Below, in pieces: positions 1-10,332 of a stretch of 34,671 bases of DNA. The DNA is from Thiocystis minor. GTDB taxonomy: Bacteria > Pseudomonadota > Gammaproteobacteria > Chromatiales > Chromatiaceae. The stretch is from positions 1-34,671 of the forward strand of contig NZ_NHSQ01000071.1 in the NCBI RefSeq assembly GCF_016653465.1, read 5' to 3'. How positions within the stretch are numbered: position 1 is the stretch's first letter; every line of letters starts with the position of its first letter. Made by a program: the position numbers and the translations under genes. The notes beneath the pieces were generated by a model that saw only the letters and a list, made by a program, of their open reading frames with translations, was not told the origin of the DNA and did not search any database.

Positions 1-127
1 AGCGTGGGCTGTCACCCTGGAACTACATCGCCGAGGTGATGACCGAGCGCCGCCAAGGGCATCCGGCTCCGATCCTGCCAGCGGCGGTTGCTGCCTAGTC
101 AGCAGAGCAGTGGGTCAGAACGCTTAC
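1..127 (+). mobile_element. Right end of an IS66-family insertion sequence
   Basis: The window opens inside an element. A transposase C-terminus stops at 98 and is followed by a terminal motif that reads GTAAGCGTTC inwards on the minus strand, ending at 127. IS66-family elements typically start with GTAAGCG, so 127 is the probable outer boundary. The left end and the other IS genes lie outside the window, and a target-site duplication (expected 8 bp starting at 128) cannot be tested here. Confidence 0.6.
3..98 (+). CDS. IS66-family transposase (TnpC-like), C-terminal fragment
   Basis: This reading frame is open from the window edge and ends with TAG at 96-98, giving 31 residues. It contains the stretch SPWNYIAEVMTERRQG followed by a Pro/Ala-rich tail. 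An aromatic SPW.Y.AEV...RR.G block near the end is typical of IS66 TnpC proteins as I recall them. The call is strengthened by the IS66-like terminal sequence about 30 bp downstream. Only the tail is visible, so intactness cannot be judged. Another DDE transposase family is possible but less likely. Confidence 0.5.
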   Translation, partial: RGLSPWNYIAEVMTERRQGHPAPILPAAVAA

Positions 128-223
128 GCCAGGAGAGTATCGCGTTTCCTCGCGACGACCGGGCGGCTTCTCGGTTTCGTTCTTGATGGTCGGACATCGA
201 TTGTTCCTGTCAGAAAGGCGTTT

Positions 224-1150
224 TTATCTGGATTGATCGTTTAGCCAGTCTTGAGGGACGAGAAAACGCTCATAGAGTTCCGCCTCGGGGCTATCTGGTT
301 CAGGCCGGAAGTCATAGCGCCAACTAACCTCGGGCGGCATGGAGACGAGAATGGATTCGGTGCGCCCGCCCGACTGGAGTCCGAAGAAGGTTCCACGATC
401 ATAGAGCAGATTGAACTCGACATAGCGTCCGCGGCGGTATTTCTGAAAGGCGCGTTCGCGCTCGCCATAGGTGGTGGCCCAACGACGCTGCACGATGGGG
501 AGATAGCCCGGCAGGTAGCCATCGCCGATCGCGTGCAGGAAGGCGAAGCTGTGATCGAACCCGCCCTGATCGAAGTCATCGAAAAAGAGTCCGCCGACGC
601 CGCGGGGCTCGTTGCGGTGCTTCAGGAAAAAATACTCGTCGCAGCCGCGTTTCAGGCGCGGATAGAGATCCTCGCCAAAAGGCTCGCAAATCGCGCGCGC
701 GTTGCGGTGCCAGTGCACCACGTCCTCCTCGAAGCCATAGTAGGGCGTGAGATCGAAGCCGCCGCCGAACCACCAAACCGGCTCCGCCCCGGCTTTTTCG
801 GCGATGAAAAAGCGCACGTTGAGATGCGACGTGGGGACATAGGGATTCCAGGGGTGCGCGACCAGCGAGACGCCCATGGCCTCGAAGCGCCGCCCGGCTA
901 GCTCGGGCCGGCGGGCACTGGCGGACGGCGGGAGCCGTTCCCCGAAGACATGCGAGAAATTGATCCCGCACTGCTCGAAGACCAGGCCGTCGCGCATCAC
1001 GCGAGTGCGACCGCCACCGCCATCCGGACGCTCCCAGGCATCCTCCCGGAAGCCCGCGCCGCCATCGGTGTCGTGCAGGGCATCGCGGATTTGGTTCTGT
1101 AGCGCCATCAGATAGTGTTTGACGGACTCGGTATCGGGTTGATTCGGCAT
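224..1150 (-). CDS. hemF: Oxygen-dependent coproporphyrinogen III oxidase
   Basis: This is the aerobic haem-pathway enzyme that decarboxylates two propionates of coproporphyrinogen III to vinyl groups, giving protoporphyrinogen IX. It acts in the cytoplasm as a homodimer. The family signature is clear: an [13 protein letters not shown] block followed directly by VGGLFFDDF. Other conserved blocks include [15 protein letters not shown] and [13 protein letters not shown] start it at the ATG at 1150 (MPNQPDTES) because AAGGAGGT lies 8 bases upstream. The frame stays open 25 codons further, but without a ribosome site. The resulting 308 residues match the usual length of about 300. It is divergent from the penicillin acylase gene, with 97 bases between the starts. 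Confidence 0.96.
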   Translation of the reverse strand: MPNQPDTESVKHYLMALQNQIRDALHDTDGGAGFREDAWERPDGGGGRTRVMRDGLVFEQCGINFSHVFGERLPPSASARRPELAGRRFEAMGVSLVAHPWNPYVPTSHLNVRFFIAEKAGAEPVWWFGGGFDLTPYYGFEEDVVHWHRNARAICEPFGEDLYPRLKRGCDEYFFLKHRNEPRGVGGLFFDDFDQGGFDHSFAFLHAIGDGYLPGYLPIVQRRWATTYGERERAFQKYRRGRYVEFNLLYDRGTFFGLQSGGRTESILVSMPPEVSWRYDFRPEPDSPEAELYERFLVPQDWLNDQSR

Positions 1151-1247
1151 CGCGGGAACCTCCTTGGAGAGCTGGCAATCGTGAGAAGATAGGGACGTTC
1201 CGAACGAATCCTTATCTCGGTTCAACCAACCAAGAGTTCAAACGCTA

Positions 1248-3692
1248 ATGCCGCGCCGCGTCCTTATCCGGGTCTTATCCATCTTGTTGATCCTTGCCGT
1301 GACCGGCGCCGCGAGTCTGTACTGGCTTGCCAGGCGGGCCGAGCCGGTCTACAGCGGCACGTTGACCCTGACCGGCTTGACGAGCCCGGTGCGCGTCGGT
1401 TTCGGGCCGCATGCGGTGCCGACCATCGCGGCGGATAATCTCCAGGATCTGCTGTTCGCCCAGGGCTATGTCGTCGCCTCCGAGCGCCTGTGGCAGATGG
1501 ATACGCTGCGCCGACTGGCCAGCGGTCGTCTGGCCGAGGTGTTTGGCGCGGATGCGCTCCCGGCGGATCGTTTTTTTCGGACCGTCGGACTCGCCCACGA
1601 GGCCCGGCGGACGCTGGAAAGCCTGGAGGCGTCCGACCGCGACTTGCTTGCGGCCTATGCGGCCGGGGTGAATGCCTATCGGAACGAGGCGCGCGCGCGG
1701 TTGCCGCTGGAATATCGGATTGCCGGTTTCGCGCCCGCACCCTGGCAGCCGGAGGACAGCTTGGTCATTGGCGGCTACATGGCCTGGACCCAGTCGTTCA
1801 ACCTGCGCGCCGAGCTGACCTTTCTGCGTCTGGCGGCGCGGATCGGTCCCGCGCGGGCGCGCGAATTGTTCCCGACCGACGAGGGGATTCCCGCCCCCGA
1901 TGTCTCTCCTGAACTGGTCCGGTATCTGTCCCCGAGCCCGTCGCGCAAGAGCCTGACGGAGGCTCCTTCGTTGGATTCGGCCTGTCGGCTGCCGGCGCGT
2001 TTCGGGCTGCCGATCCCCGGCGCCGCCAGCAACGCCTGGGTCGCGAACGGATCGCGCACCGCGACCGGGGCGGCCATGCTCGCCAACGATCCCCATCTGG
2101 CCCCGTCCATGCCGGGGATCTGGTATGAGTTGGAGTTGATCGCTCCCGAGCTGCATCTGTCGGGCGTGACCCTGCCGGGCGTGCCCTTGGTTCTGATCGG
2201 CCACAACGAGCACCTCGCCTGGGGTTTCACGAGTGCGATCGCCGACACGCAGGATCTCTTTGTCGAACGCGCCACGCCGGATGGTCGGGTGGAGCGCGCG
2301 GGAAGCGACCCGGAGCCGATCCTATCCCGCATCGAGCGCATTCCCGTCAAGGACGCGGAACCGGTCGAGCTGGCGGTTCGTCGCACCTCGCACGGGGTCA
2401 TCGTCAATGGAATTCTGGGCGACGCGACCGACAGTCCCATGGATCTGCCCGGCCTGGACACCGCCGATCTGCTGGCGCTGCGACAGAACAACGATCTGCC
2501 GGATCTGAGCTTTGCGGCCATCCACCGGCTCGCGCGGTCCCGCACCCTGAGCGAGGCGCGCGAGGCCTCGACCGGATTCCGACAGGTCGCGTTGAATCTG
2601 ATGCTGGCCCATCGCGACGGGGGGATTGCCTGGCAGGTTACGGGTCTGCTGCCGAAGCGAGGCAAGGGTTCCGGAGCATTCCCTTCGCCGGGTTGGCTGC
2701 CGGAGTACGCCTGGCGGGGATTCGTCCCGCAACGTCTTAACCCCGCCCAGACCGATCCCACTGGCGGCGCCTTGATCACCGCCAACAATCGCACCATTCC
2801 GGCGGATTATCCGGTCGCGGTCAGTCGCGCCTGGATGGCGCCCTACCGCGCCCAGCGAATCGCCGAACTGCTCGCTGGATCGCCGCCGCTGACGCCCGCG
2901 TCCATGGCCGACATTCAGCGCGATCGCCTGAGTCTTCAGGCGCGTCTGATGCAGCGGTCGCTGCGTCGGATCGAGATGGAGCTGCGGGCGGTCGACGCGC
3001 GCGCCTGGGACATCGCCAGCGACTCTCTGCTCGACTGGAACGGCGTCATGGATGGCGACAGTCCTTCGGCGGCCTTGTTCATCCTGCTGGAACCGGCGCT
3101 GTTCGAGGCGCTCTACGGAGATGAACTGGGCGAGGATCTGGCAGCACTGATGGAGATGGCCATGGTCGCCTACAACCCCCTGCAGGAGACGCTGCGCTCC
3201 GGCCAGTCCAGCTTCTGGGACGATGCCACGACACCCATGATCGAAACCCCAGCCGAGATCTGGGCGCGGGCGATCCTGGCGGCAACGGCGGACCTGAAGT
3301 CCCGCTCGGGGGTCTCGGGCAAGGCGCCTCTGGAGCGGATCCGCACCCTGACCTTTCCGCACGCCTTCGACAAGCTGCCTGTCCTCGGACCCTGGTTCAG
3401 CGTCGGTCCCATTGGGGTGGCTGGCGGCACGGATACCGTCAATGTCATGAAGGCAACGCCGCTGAAGCCCGAGCAGGCCCTGTTCGCGCCCTCCATGCGC
3501 GTGGTCGCGACCCCGGCGGACTGGACGCAGACCCGCGGCACTCTCCCGCTCGGCCAATCGGGACACCGCTTTTCGCCCTATCGGACCGATCAGCTCGATG
3601 ACTGGCTGGCGGGAGACAGTCATCCCTGGCCCTGGAACGGACCGGTCGATGGCAATGTTGTGGGCCAGCTCCTGTTGATGCCGCTCGATTGA
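1248..3692 (+). CDS. Penicillin acylase family protein (Ntn hydrolase)
   Basis: This 814-residue precursor belongs to the penicillin amidase family, which hydrolyses amide bonds in beta-lactams, acyl-homoserine lactones and related N-acyl compounds. Residues 1-25 form a hydrophobic signal or anchor, so it acts in the periplasm or at the membrane. The alpha-chain part has the typical LLFAQGYVVASERLWQMD block. The autocatalytic site is GAASNAWV, with Ser261 as the expected new N-terminal nucleophile of the beta chain, followed by MLANDPHL. LIGHNEHLAWGFT is another family block. The ATG at 1248 has no clear ribosome site but leads straight into the signal. The natural substrate cannot be read from sequence. 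Quorum-signal acylase activity is possible but unproven. Confidence 0.88.
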   Translation: MPRRVLIRVLSILLILAVTGAASLYWLARRAEPVYSGTLTLTGLTSPVRVGFGPHAVPTIAADNLQDLLFAQGYVVASERLWQMDTLRRLASGRLAEVFGADALPADRFFRTVGLAHEARRTLESLEASDRDLLAAYAAGVNAYRNEARARLPLEYRIAGFAPAPWQPEDSLVIGGYMAWTQSFNLRAELTFLRLAARIGPARARELFPTDEGIPAPDVSPELVRYLSPSPSRKSLTEAPSLDSACRLPARFGLPIPGAASNAWVANGSRTATGAAMLANDPHLAPSMPGIWYELELIAPELHLSGVTLPGVPLVLIGHNEHLAWGFTSAIADTQDLFVERATPDGRVERAGSDPEPILSRIERIPVKDAEPVELAVRRTSHGVIVNGILGDATDSPMDLPGLDTADLLALRQNNDLPDLSFAAIHRLARSRTLSEAREASTGFRQVALNLMLAHRDGGIAWQVTGLLPKRGKGSGAFPSPGWLPEYAWRGFVPQRLNPAQTDPTGGALITANNRTIPADYPVAVSRAWMAPYRAQRIAELLAGSPPLTPASMADIQRDRLSLQARLMQRSLRRIEMELRAVDARAWDIASDSLLDWNGVMDGDSPSAALFILLEPALFEALYGDELGEDLAALMEMAMVAYNPLQETLRSGQSSFWDDATTPMIETPAEIWARAILAATADLKSRSGVSGKAPLERIRTLTFPHAFDKLPVLGPWFSVGPIGVAGGTDTVNVMKATPLKPEQALFAPSMRVVATPADWTQTRGTLPLGQSGHRFSPYRTDQLDDWLAGDSHPWPWNGPVDGNVVGQLLLMPLD

Positions 3693-3733
3693 ATTTGGCC
3701 GGCCATTCGCGATCAGGCGACGAACGGTCCAAA

Positions 3734-3751
3734 CCATTCCGATCGGAATGG
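3734..3751. promoter_or_regulatory. Perfect 18-bp palindrome upstream of the desaturase, candidate operator
   Basis: CCATTCCGATCGGAATGG is its own reverse complement. It lies 58 bases before the desaturase ATG, just ahead of a -10-like TATAGA (3755-3760), where no good -35 hexamer is visible. Position and perfect symmetry suit a repressor or activator dimer site. The regulator is not in the window and I do not recognise the motif. Confidence 0.45.
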
Positions 3752-3809
3752 GTCTATAGATGGCTGGGGAAATTTACCCGAGCATCCTTTTTTCTCCATA
3801 GGAATTTCG

Positions 3810-4997
3810 ATGACTCTCTACGGCATTCTCGATGTCAGCCTCTGGCAGGCAGTGCTTTTCACCCTCGTTCTGACGCATATCACCATCGCTGGCGTGACCA
3901 TTTATCTGCACCGGGCGCAGGCTCATCGCGCACTCGAACTGCATCCCATCGTGGCGCATTTTTTTCGATTCTGGCTGTGGCTGACCACCGGCATGGTGAC
4001 CCGCGAATGGGTGGCGGTGCATCGCCGTCATCACGCCAAATGCGAAACGGCCGAGGATCCGCATAGCCCGCGGGTGCTGGGGCTGCGCAAGGTCTTGACC
4101 GAGGGGGCCGAACTCTACGCCGAGGCCGCCGCCGATCGGTCAACGGTGGAGCGCTATGGCCAGGGCGCTCCCAACGACTGGCTGGAACGCCAGGTCTACA
4201 GCCGCTTCCGCTGGCAGGGGTTGGGTCTGATGCTGATCCTCGATCTGGCGTTGTTCGGCCTTTATGGTCTGGTGGTGTGGGCGGTGCAGATGCTGTGGAT
4301 TCCGGTATGGGCCGCCGGTGTCGTCAATGGCGTTGGGCATTATTACGGCTATCGCAGCTACGAGTCGCCAGACGCCTCGACCAATTTCCTCCCCTGGGGC
4401 ATCCTGATCGGCGGCGAGGAACTGCACAACAACCATCACGCCTATCCGAGTTCGGCACGTCTTTCCTCGCAGTGGTGGGAATTCGACATCGGCTGGCTGT
4501 ATATCCGGATCCTCAGCGCCCTGCGTCTGGCCCACATCCGCCGGATCGCGCCCCAGCCGCGGGTCATCGCGGGGAAACAGCAACTGGATATGGAGACCCT
4601 GCGCGCCGTGATCCTGAGCCGGATGCATGTGTTTGCTCGCTATGGCAAAGAGGTCATGCGACCGGTTTCGCGGGACGCCTTGTGCCGTGACGCGGAGCAT
4701 TGCCGACATCTGGTTCGAAGCGCCCAGCGTTTGCTGGTCAAGGAGGGGAAGTGGCTCGACGCTGGTGCCAGGGAGCGTCTGGAACAACTGCTGGCGCGGC
4801 ATCGGACACTGGCCATCGTCTATCAGTTCCGAGAGCGTCTCCAAGAGGTCTGGGATCGTCAGGCGTCATCTCAGGAGGCACTGCTGACCGCCTTGCAGGA
4901 CTGGTGTCAGCAGGCCGAGGCCAGCGGTATCGAGGCGCTGGAACGCTTTTCCCGCAATCTGCGGGGCTTTGCGTTGCAGGGAACGCCCGCGGTATAG
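3810..4997 (+). CDS. Membrane fatty acid (acyl) delta-9-type desaturase
   Basis: This 395-residue integral membrane di-iron desaturase should insert a double bond into acyl chains, using O2 and electrons from a ferredoxin or cytochrome. The three histidine boxes are present: HRAQAH at 34-39, HRRHH at 71-75 and HNNHH at 206-210, the last followed by AYPSSA. Hydrophobic spans flank them in the usual four-helix pattern. The start ATG has AGGAA five bases upstream. Residues from about 250 on form a helical extension beyond the catalytic core (…ERLEQLLARHRTLAIV…). The whole length fits the roughly 395-residue gammaproteobacterial DesA-like group as I know it. An 18-bp palindrome sits upstream and a strong terminator downstream. 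Confidence 0.9.
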   Translation: MTLYGILDVSLWQAVLFTLVLTHITIAGVTIYLHRAQAHRALELHPIVAHFFRFWLWLTTGMVTREWVAVHRRHHAKCETAEDPHSPRVLGLRKVLTEGAELYAEAAADRSTVERYGQGAPNDWLERQVYSRFRWQGLGLMLILDLALFGLYGLVVWAVQMLWIPVWAAGVVNGVGHYYGYRSYESPDASTNFLPWGILIGGEELHNNHHAYPSSARLSSQWWEFDIGWLYIRILSALRLAHIRRIAPQPRVIAGKQQLDMETLRAVILSRMHVFARYGKEVMRPVSRDALCRDAEHCRHLVRSAQRLLVKEGKWLDAGARERLEQLLARHRTLAIVYQFRERLQEVWDRQASSQEALLTALQDWCQQAEASGIEALERFSRNLRGFALQGTPAV

Positions 4998-5052
4998 GGT
5001 TTGCCCGAGCATGGACGGGCCGCACGCAAACCGCCATTCAGGATCAAAAACA

Positions 5053-5077
5053 GAAAACCCGCCTTTAGCGGGTTTTC
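5053..5077. terminator. Bidirectional rho-independent terminator
   Basis: The stem GAAAACCCGC / GCGGGTTTTC is a perfect 10-bp pair with the 5-base loop CTTTA. A T-run follows on the plus strand and the A-run gives a U-run on the minus strand. It lies between two convergent units, the desaturase (+) and rpmB-rpmG (-), and can serve both. Confidence 0.85.
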
Positions 5078-5125
5078 TTGTCGCGGCAAGCCTTCAGTCC
5101 AGCCACGATCAGCGGAAGGATCAAG

Positions 5126-5293
5126 CTATTTGATCTTGCCTTCCTTATACATCACATGCTGGCGGATGACGGGATCGAATTTTTTGATCTCCATCTTGCC
5201 CGGCTGATTGCGCTTATTCTTGGTGGTCGTATAGAAATGACCGGTACCGGCGCTGGAGTTGAGGCGGATCTTGTCGCGTGCTGCCTTGGCCAT
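5126..5293 (-). CDS. rpmG: 50S ribosomal protein L33
   Basis: This 55-residue protein begins [20 protein letters not shown] and contains YTTTKNKRN and [15 protein letters not shown], which match bacterial L33 almost throughout. It is a small component of the large ribosomal subunit near the E site. The zinc-binding cysteines of the C+ form are absent, so this is the zinc-independent type. GGAGG lies a few bases before the ATG. It follows rpmB by 15 bases in the standard gammaproteobacterial rpmB-rpmG pair and ends just before the shared terminator. Confidence 0.97.
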   Translation of the reverse strand: MAKAARDKIRLNSSAGTGHFYTTTKNKRNQPGKMEIKKFDPVIRQHVMYKEGKIK

Positions 5294-5308
5294 GGATAAA
5301 TCCTCCGG

Positions 5309-5545
5309 TTAGACCCGTTCGCCGCGGGCGCGGATTTCGCCGAGCACGGTGTCGATCCCTTTCTTGTCGATGATACGCATCCCGTTGGCGGAGACGCGCA
5401 GCTTCACGAAGCGTTTCTCGGCGGCGACCCAGAAGCGGTGGTCGTGGAGATTCGGCAGAAAGCGGCGTTTGGTCTTGTTGTTCGCGTGCGAGACGTTGTT
5501 GCCGGTGAGGGGACGTTTACCGGTAACCTGGCATACCTTGGACAT
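5309..5545 (-). CDS. rpmB: 50S ribosomal protein L28
   Basis: This 78-residue protein starts [20 protein letters not shown] and continues [12 protein letters not shown], the classic L28 N-terminus. Its length equals the E. coli protein. L28 is a large-subunit protein needed for ribosome assembly. The frame is open further upstream, but the family start is unambiguous. It is the first gene of the rpmB-rpmG unit, with a candidate promoter 53 bases upstream. Confidence 0.97.
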   Translation of the reverse strand: MSKVCQVTGKRPLTGNNVSHANNKTKRRFLPNLHDHRFWVAAEKRFVKLRVSANGMRIIDKKGIDTVLGEIRARGERV

Positions 5546-5597
5546 GGCGGGAATCCCTACAAGTCGGCGAGAGTGATTCGGTACAGAAAGAAGCGGA

Positions 5598-5626
5598 ATG
5601 CTATCAGCGGATTGAATGCAGCGCAA
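5598..5626 (-). promoter_or_regulatory. Candidate sigma-70 promoter of rpmB-rpmG
   Basis: On the minus strand TTGCGC (5626-5621) and TAGCAT (5603-5598) are separated by exactly 17 bases. The hexamers are only partial matches to TTGACA and TATAAT. Spacing and position, about 45 bases of leader before the rpmB ATG, support the call. Confidence 0.45.
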
Positions 5627-5672
5627 GCCCAGCTTGTATTACGATTTGTGGCGGAGTCGGTTCGCATCCGTT

Positions 5673-8600
5673 TTAGGCGCCCGGCTCAGGCTGGCCGGTG
5701 TTGCCGGCCAGCTCCACACTCGGTTCCGCGCCGGGCGTCGTCCGCGGCGCCAGCTCCCGCCGCCGCCACACCAGATAGATGGCCGGGATGACGAAGAGGC
5801 TGAGCAGGGGCGCGGTCAGCATCCCGCCGATCATGGGCGCGGCGATGCGGCGCATCACCTCCGAGCCCGTCCCCTGTCCGAACATGATCGGCAGCAGGCC
5901 GGCGATGATGACCGCGACCGTCATTGCTTTGGGCCGTACCCGCAGCACTGCGCCTTCCATGATGGCAGCCTTGAGATCGCCCGGATCGCGCAGCGCGCCC
6001 CGTTCGCGCCGCTCCTTGAGCGCGTTGTCGAGATAGACCAGCATCACCACGCCGAATTCGGCCGCGACCCCCGCCAGCGCGATGAAGCCGACCGCCACCG
6101 CGACCGACAGGTGATAGCCCAGGAACGCGATCAGCCAGAAGCCGCCGACCAGGGAGAAGGGCAGTGAGAGCATCACCAGCCACACCTCGCCGAGCCGGCG
6201 GAAGATCAGATAGAGCAGCACGAAGATGATGAGCAGGGTGAAAGGGACGACCTGGATCAATCGCTCCTTGACACGCAGCATGTACTCGTACTGACCCGAC
6301 CAGGTGATGGAATAGCCCGGCGGGAGCTGGACCTGCTCGCGCACCCGGGCCTGGGCGGTGGCGACGTAGCTCCCCACATCGACTCCGCGGATGTCGACGA
6401 AGGTCCAGCCGTTGAGCCGGGCATTCTCGCTTTTGAGCATGGGCGGGCCGTCGACGATCTCGACCGCGGCGATCTGGTCCAGCGGGATTTGGGCGCCGGT
6501 TGGCGTCACGATCGGCAGCGCGCGCAGCTTCTGCACGTCGTCGCGCTCCTCGCGCGGGAAGCGCAGATTGACCGGGTAGCGCTCCAGTCCCTCGACGGTC
6601 TGGGTGATATTGATACCGCCCACGGCGGCGGCGACCAGGGCGTTGATGTCCGAAATATTGAGCCCGACCCGCGCCGCCGCCACCCGATCCGGGCGGATCT
6701 CGATATAGCGCCCGCCGGCGACCCGCTCGGAGAACACCGAGACGGTGCCCGGCACCTCCCGCACCACGCGTTCGATGGCCTGACCGATGCGCTCGATTTC
6801 CTCCAGGCTTGGCCCCGCCACCTTGATTCCGACCGGGGTCTTGATGCCGGTGGCGAGCATGTCGATGCGGGTTTTGATGGGCATCACCCAGGCATTGGTC
6901 ACGCCGGGGAGATCCAGGGTGGCGTCCAATTCCTCGATCAGCCCCGCGAGCGTCAGGCCGGGCCGCCATTCATCGCGCGGCTTGAGCTGGATGACCGTCT
7001 CGATCATGGTCAGGGGCGCCGGATCGGTGGCCGTGTCGGCTCGGCCGATCTTGCCGAAGACCCGCGCGACCTCGGGCAGCGAGGCGATCAAGCGGTCGGT
7101 CTGCTGCAGCAACTCCTGCGCCTTGCCGATGGAGAGTCCCGGCAAGGTCGTCGGCATGTACATAAGATCGCCCTCGTCGAGCTCGGGCATGAATTCCGAG
7201 CCGAGCCCGGTGCCCAGCCGGTGGAGCCAAGGCACGCCTCCCGTCAGGTTGCGCCAGGTGTCCGTCAGCTCGTCCTGCCAGTCATCGATGCGGTCCAGAA
7301 CTCTCGCCGTGCCTGCGTCTTCGCGCACCAGGCTGGCCGCCTGGAAGGGCCACTTCAACGGCGCGAGCAGGCCGCCGACACCGTAGAGCGGCAGCAGCAG
7401 ACTGAGCACGATGGCCAGCGACGCCAGGATGGTCGTCCGCGGCGCCGCCAGCACGCCCCGCAGCAACGGGCGGTAGACCCAGATCAGCGCGCGGCTCAGG
7501 GGGTTCTTGTCCTCGCTCGGGATGCGCCCACGGATGAAATAGCCCATGAGCACCGGCACCAGGGTGACCGACAGCCCCGCCGCCGCGGCCATGGCATAGG
7601 TCTTGGTGAAGGCAAGCGGCGCGAACAGCCGCCCCTCCTGTGCCTCCAATGCGAAGACGGGAAGAAAGCTCAGGGTGATGATGAGCAGCGAAAAGAAAAG
7701 CGCCGGTCCCACCTCGACCGCGGCCTGAGCGATGACGCGCCAATGCACCTCGCCGCTTGGGGCCTCGCCATGAGTGCGGCGATAGCGCTCCAGATGTTTG
7801 TGGGCGTTTTCGATCATGACGATGGCCGCGTCGACCATGGCTCCGATGGCGATCGCGATCCCGCCCAGCGACATGATGTTGGCGTTGATCCCCTGGTGCT
7901 GCATCACGATGAAGGCGGTCAGAATCCCGAGCGGCAGGCTGACGATGGCGACGAAGGCCGAGCGCAGGTGGAACAGGAAGACCAGACACACCAGGGCGAC
8001 GACGACAAATTCCTCCAGCAGCTTGTCCTTAAGGTTGTCTACCGCCCGCAGGATGAGTGCCGAGCGGTCGTAAGTCGTGACGATCTCGACGCCCTCGGGC
8101 AGTCCCTGGGCGAGCTGGTCCAGCTTGTCCTTGACCGCCGCGCTGGTGCTCAGCGCGTTTTCTCCGTAGCGCATGACGACGATCCCGCCCGCGACCTCGC
8201 CCTCGCCGTCGAGGTCCGCGACCGCGCGGCGCATTTCGGGGCCGATCTGGATCCGCGCCAGGTCGCGCAGCAGCAGCGGCGTTCCCTCGGAGGTCACCTC
8301 GACCGGAATCGTCTCGATATCGGCGACCGATTGAAGATAGCCGCGAGTACGGATCATGTACTCGGCCTCCGCCAGCTCCACGACCGAGCCGCCGACCTCC
8401 TGGTTGGCGTTGCGGATGGCGTTCGACAGCTTGGATAATGGGATGCCGTAGGCGCGCAGTTTCTCCGGGTCGGCAACGACCTGGTACTGACGCACCATGC
8501 CGCCCACGGAGGCGACCTCGGCCACGCCGGAGACGGTCTGCAGTTCGAATTTGAGGAACCAGTCCTGGAGGCTGCGCAACTGGGCCAGGTCGTGCCGGCC

Positions 8601-9041
8601 GCTGCGGTCCACCAGGGCGTAGCTGAAGACCCAGCCGACCCCGGTGGCATCCGGCCCCAGCCGCGGGCTCACGCCCGCGGGCAGGCGCGAGGCCGCCTGG
8701 TTCAGATATTCCAGCACCCGCGAGCGCGCCCAGTAGAGGTCCGTGCCATCCTTGAAGATGACATAGACGTAGGAGTCGCCGAAGAAGGAATAGCCGCGCA
8801 CCGTCTGCGCCCCCGGCACCGCCAGCATGGTGGTGGTGATGGGGTAGGTGACCTGGTCCTCGACCACCCGCGGCGATTGGCCGGGGAAGCTGGTGCGGAT
8901 GATGACCTGCACGTCGGAGAGGTCCGGGAGGGCGTCCAGCGGGGTTTGGCGGACCGCGAGGATCCCCCAGCCGGTGAGAATCAGAGTCGCGAGCAGAACC
9001 AGGAAGCGGTTGCGGATCGACCATTCGATGACCTTGTCCAT
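5673..9041 (-). CDS. cusA: CusA-like heavy-metal RND efflux pump (Cu/Ag type)
   Basis: This 1122-residue inner-membrane proton antiporter forms the trimeric pump of a tripartite metal exporter. The metal-RND signature in TM4 is present, with Asp404 and Glu411 in [13 protein letters not shown]. The three methionines that bind Cu(I)/Ag(I) in E. coli CusA (M573, M623, M672) are all kept as M629 (LMYMPTT), M679 (PLTMIE) and M728 (RIDMLATG). The flanking Asp and Glu ([12 protein letters not shown]) are kept too, which favours monovalent copper or silver over zinc or cobalt. The protein is about 75 residues longer than E. coli CusA, partly through an insert before the [11 protein letters not shown] block. 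Its ATG follows the adaptor stop by 4 bases, so the two are co-translated. Confidence 0.95.
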   Translation of the reverse strand: MDKVIEWSIRNRFLVLLATLILTGWGILAVRQTPLDALPDLSDVQVIIRTSFPGQSPRVVEDQVTYPITTTMLAVPGAQTVRGYSFFGDSYVYVIFKDGTDLYWARSRVLEYLNQAASRLPAGVSPRLGPDATGVGWVFSYALVDRSGRHDLAQLRSLQDWFLKFELQTVSGVAEVASVGGMVRQYQVVADPEKLRAYGIPLSKLSNAIRNANQEVGGSVVELAEAEYMIRTRGYLQSVADIETIPVEVTSEGTPLLLRDLARIQIGPEMRRAVADLDGEGEVAGGIVVMRYGENALSTSAAVKDKLDQLAQGLPEGVEIVTTYDRSALILRAVDNLKDKLLEEFVVVALVCLVFLFHLRSAFVAIVSLPLGILTAFIVMQHQGINANIMSLGGIAIAIGAMVDAAIVMIENAHKHLERYRRTHGEAPSGEVHWRVIAQAAVEVGPALFFSLLIITLSFLPVFALEAQEGRLFAPLAFTKTYAMAAAAGLSVTLVPVLMGYFIRGRIPSEDKNPLSRALIWVYRPLLRGVLAAPRTTILASLAIVLSLLLPLYGVGGLLAPLKWPFQAASLVREDAGTARVLDRIDDWQDELTDTWRNLTGGVPWLHRLGTGLGSEFMPELDEGDLMYMPTTLPGLSIGKAQELLQQTDRLIASLPEVARVFGKIGRADTATDPAPLTMIETVIQLKPRDEWRPGLTLAGLIEELDATLDLPGVTNAWVMPIKTRIDMLATGIKTPVGIKVAGPSLEEIERIGQAIERVVREVPGTVSVFSERVAGGRYIEIRPDRVAAARVGLNISDINALVAAAVGGINITQTVEGLERYPVNLRFPREERDDVQKLRALPIVTPTGAQIPLDQIAAVEIVDGPPMLKSENARLNGWTFVDIRGVDVGSYVATAQARVREQVQLPPGYSITWSGQYEYMLRVKERLIQVVPFTLLIIFVLLYLIFRRLGEVWLVMLSLPFSLVGGFWLIAFLGYHLSVAVAVGFIALAGVAAEFGVVMLVYLDNALKERRERGALRDPGDLKAAIMEGAVLRVRPKAMTVAVIIAGLLPIMFGQGTGSEVMRRIAAPMIGGMLTAPLLSLFVIPAIYLVWRRRELAPRTTPGAEPSVELAGNTGQPEPGA

Positions 9042-9045
9042 GGGC

Positions 9046-10332
9046 TCACCGCATCCGCCGGAAGCTGGCCTGGAGGCTCGACTCGGAGTCGATCAGGAAC
9101 TGGCCGGAGACGACGACCGCGTCGCCGAGCGCCAGACCCGAGAGAACCTCGATGTGCCCCTCGGCCTGCATCCCGGTCACGACGTCGACCGGCTGGAAGC
9201 GCCCTTCGCCGAGCGCCTTGACCACGCTCTCGCGCCGACCGGTCACGATCAGGGCGTCGCGTGGGATCTTGAGCACGTCGTTCATTGGGCCGCCCGCAAT
9301 GACGACATCCGCGAACATATTGGGCTTAAGATCGAATTTCGGATTCGGGAAGACCAAGCGCACCCGCAGGCTGCGGGTCTGGGGATCCAGGTCCGGGTAG
9401 AGATAATCCACCACGCCCGTCCAGGTTCGCCCCGGATAGGCCGGCACCCGCATCGCGGCCGTCATGCCGGGCTTGACCCAGGCGATCTGATGCTCGAAGA
9501 CGTCGACCATGACCCAGACGTCCGCCAGGGCGGCGATGGTGAACATCTCGCTCTCCGGCGTCACGTACATGCCCTCGCGGGCCATCATATTAGTGACAAT
9601 CCCATCCGTCGGGGCCACCACCGGGATGGTATTGCGGGTCTGACGGGTCTTCTCGATGTCGCGGATCACGGTTTCGGGCACACCTAAGAGGCGCAAGAGG
9701 TTGCGCGCCTTGTCCGGGTCGACCTTGGGGACTCCGTCGCCGCGTCGTTCCAGGGCGATCAGAAAGTCCACTTGCGCGGAGAGGATGTCCGGGGCGTAGA
9801 AGTCCGCGAGCGTCTGGCCTTCCTTGACGGGCTCGCCCTCGGCGCGCAGGCTCAATCCCTCGATCCAGCCCGCCGCGCGCGGATGAATATGCGCGAGACG
9901 GGTCTCGTCGTAGGTGACCCGGCCGACGGCGCGCACCTCCCGGCGCAGGGCGCCACGCTCCACCTTGGCGGTGCGCACGCCCAGGTTTTGAACGATGGTG
10001 CCGCTGAGCGCGACCTCGGGGTGGGAGTCGAGCGTTGGAGACGCGGGCTTCGGGGTCATCCGCTTTTCGACCAGATTCATGCCGCAGATGGGGCAGGTTC
10101 CCGGTTGGTCCCGCACGATCTGAGGATGCATGGGGCAGACATAGGTGGGATCGAGGTGCTGGGCGGCGTGCTCCAGCGCCGTCTCCCGAGCGGGAGGCTG
10201 GGCGGTGCCGTCAGAGGTTTTACCGTCCTGGGTCGTCGGCCTGTCGCAACCGGTCAGGGCAGCGGAGATGAGCGCCAAGGCAGCGGCCCAGGCAAGGCAC
10301 GCACCGGGACGGGCGATGGGGGATATCGACAT
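9046..10332 (-). CDS. cusB: CusB-like periplasmic adaptor lipoprotein with heavy-metal-binding domain
   Basis: This 428-residue membrane-fusion protein links the RND pump to an outer-membrane channel and may hand metal to the pump. It has a lipoprotein signal ([10 protein letters not shown]). Near residues 64-88 there is a Cys/His/Met metal-binding module, [10 protein letters not shown]…CPICGMNLV, typical of the HMBD found in copper-type adaptors. HlyD-like barrel-sandwich and beta-barrel segments follow, ending in [25 protein letters not shown] stands 5 bases before the ATG. It is directly upstream of the pump gene. No gene for an outer-membrane factor (CusC) is found in the window, so that part must come from elsewhere. 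Confidence 0.93.
   Translation of the reverse strand: MSISPIARPGACLAWAAALALISAALTGCDRPTTQDGKTSDGTAQPPARETALEHAAQHLDPTYVCPMHPQIVRDQPGTCPICGMNLVEKRMTPKPASPTLDSHPEVALSGTIVQNLGVRTAKVERGALRREVRAVGRVTYDETRLAHIHPRAAGWIEGLSLRAEGEPVKEGQTLADFYAPDILSAQVDFLIALERRGDGVPKVDPDKARNLLRLLGVPETVIRDIEKTRQTRNTIPVVAPTDGIVTNMMAREGMYVTPESEMFTIAALADVWVMVDVFEHQIAWVKPGMTAAMRVPAYPGRTWTGVVDYLYPDLDPQTRSLRVRLVFPNPKFDLKPNMFADVVIAGGPMNDVLKIPRDALIVTGRRESVVKALGEGRFQPVDVVTGMQAEGHIEVLSGLALGDAVVVSGQFLIDSESSLQASFRRMR

Noticed and set aside
2322-3737. Long minus-strand frame opposite the penicillin acylase gene
   Set aside because: No recognisable domain, while the plus strand encodes a complete acylase; a GC-driven shadow.
6489-8438. 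Long plus-strand open frame (649 codons) opposite the RND pump gene
   Set aside because: Its translation is a low-complexity Arg/Asp/Gln-rich string with no family pattern. It is the antisense shadow of high-GC cusA codons.
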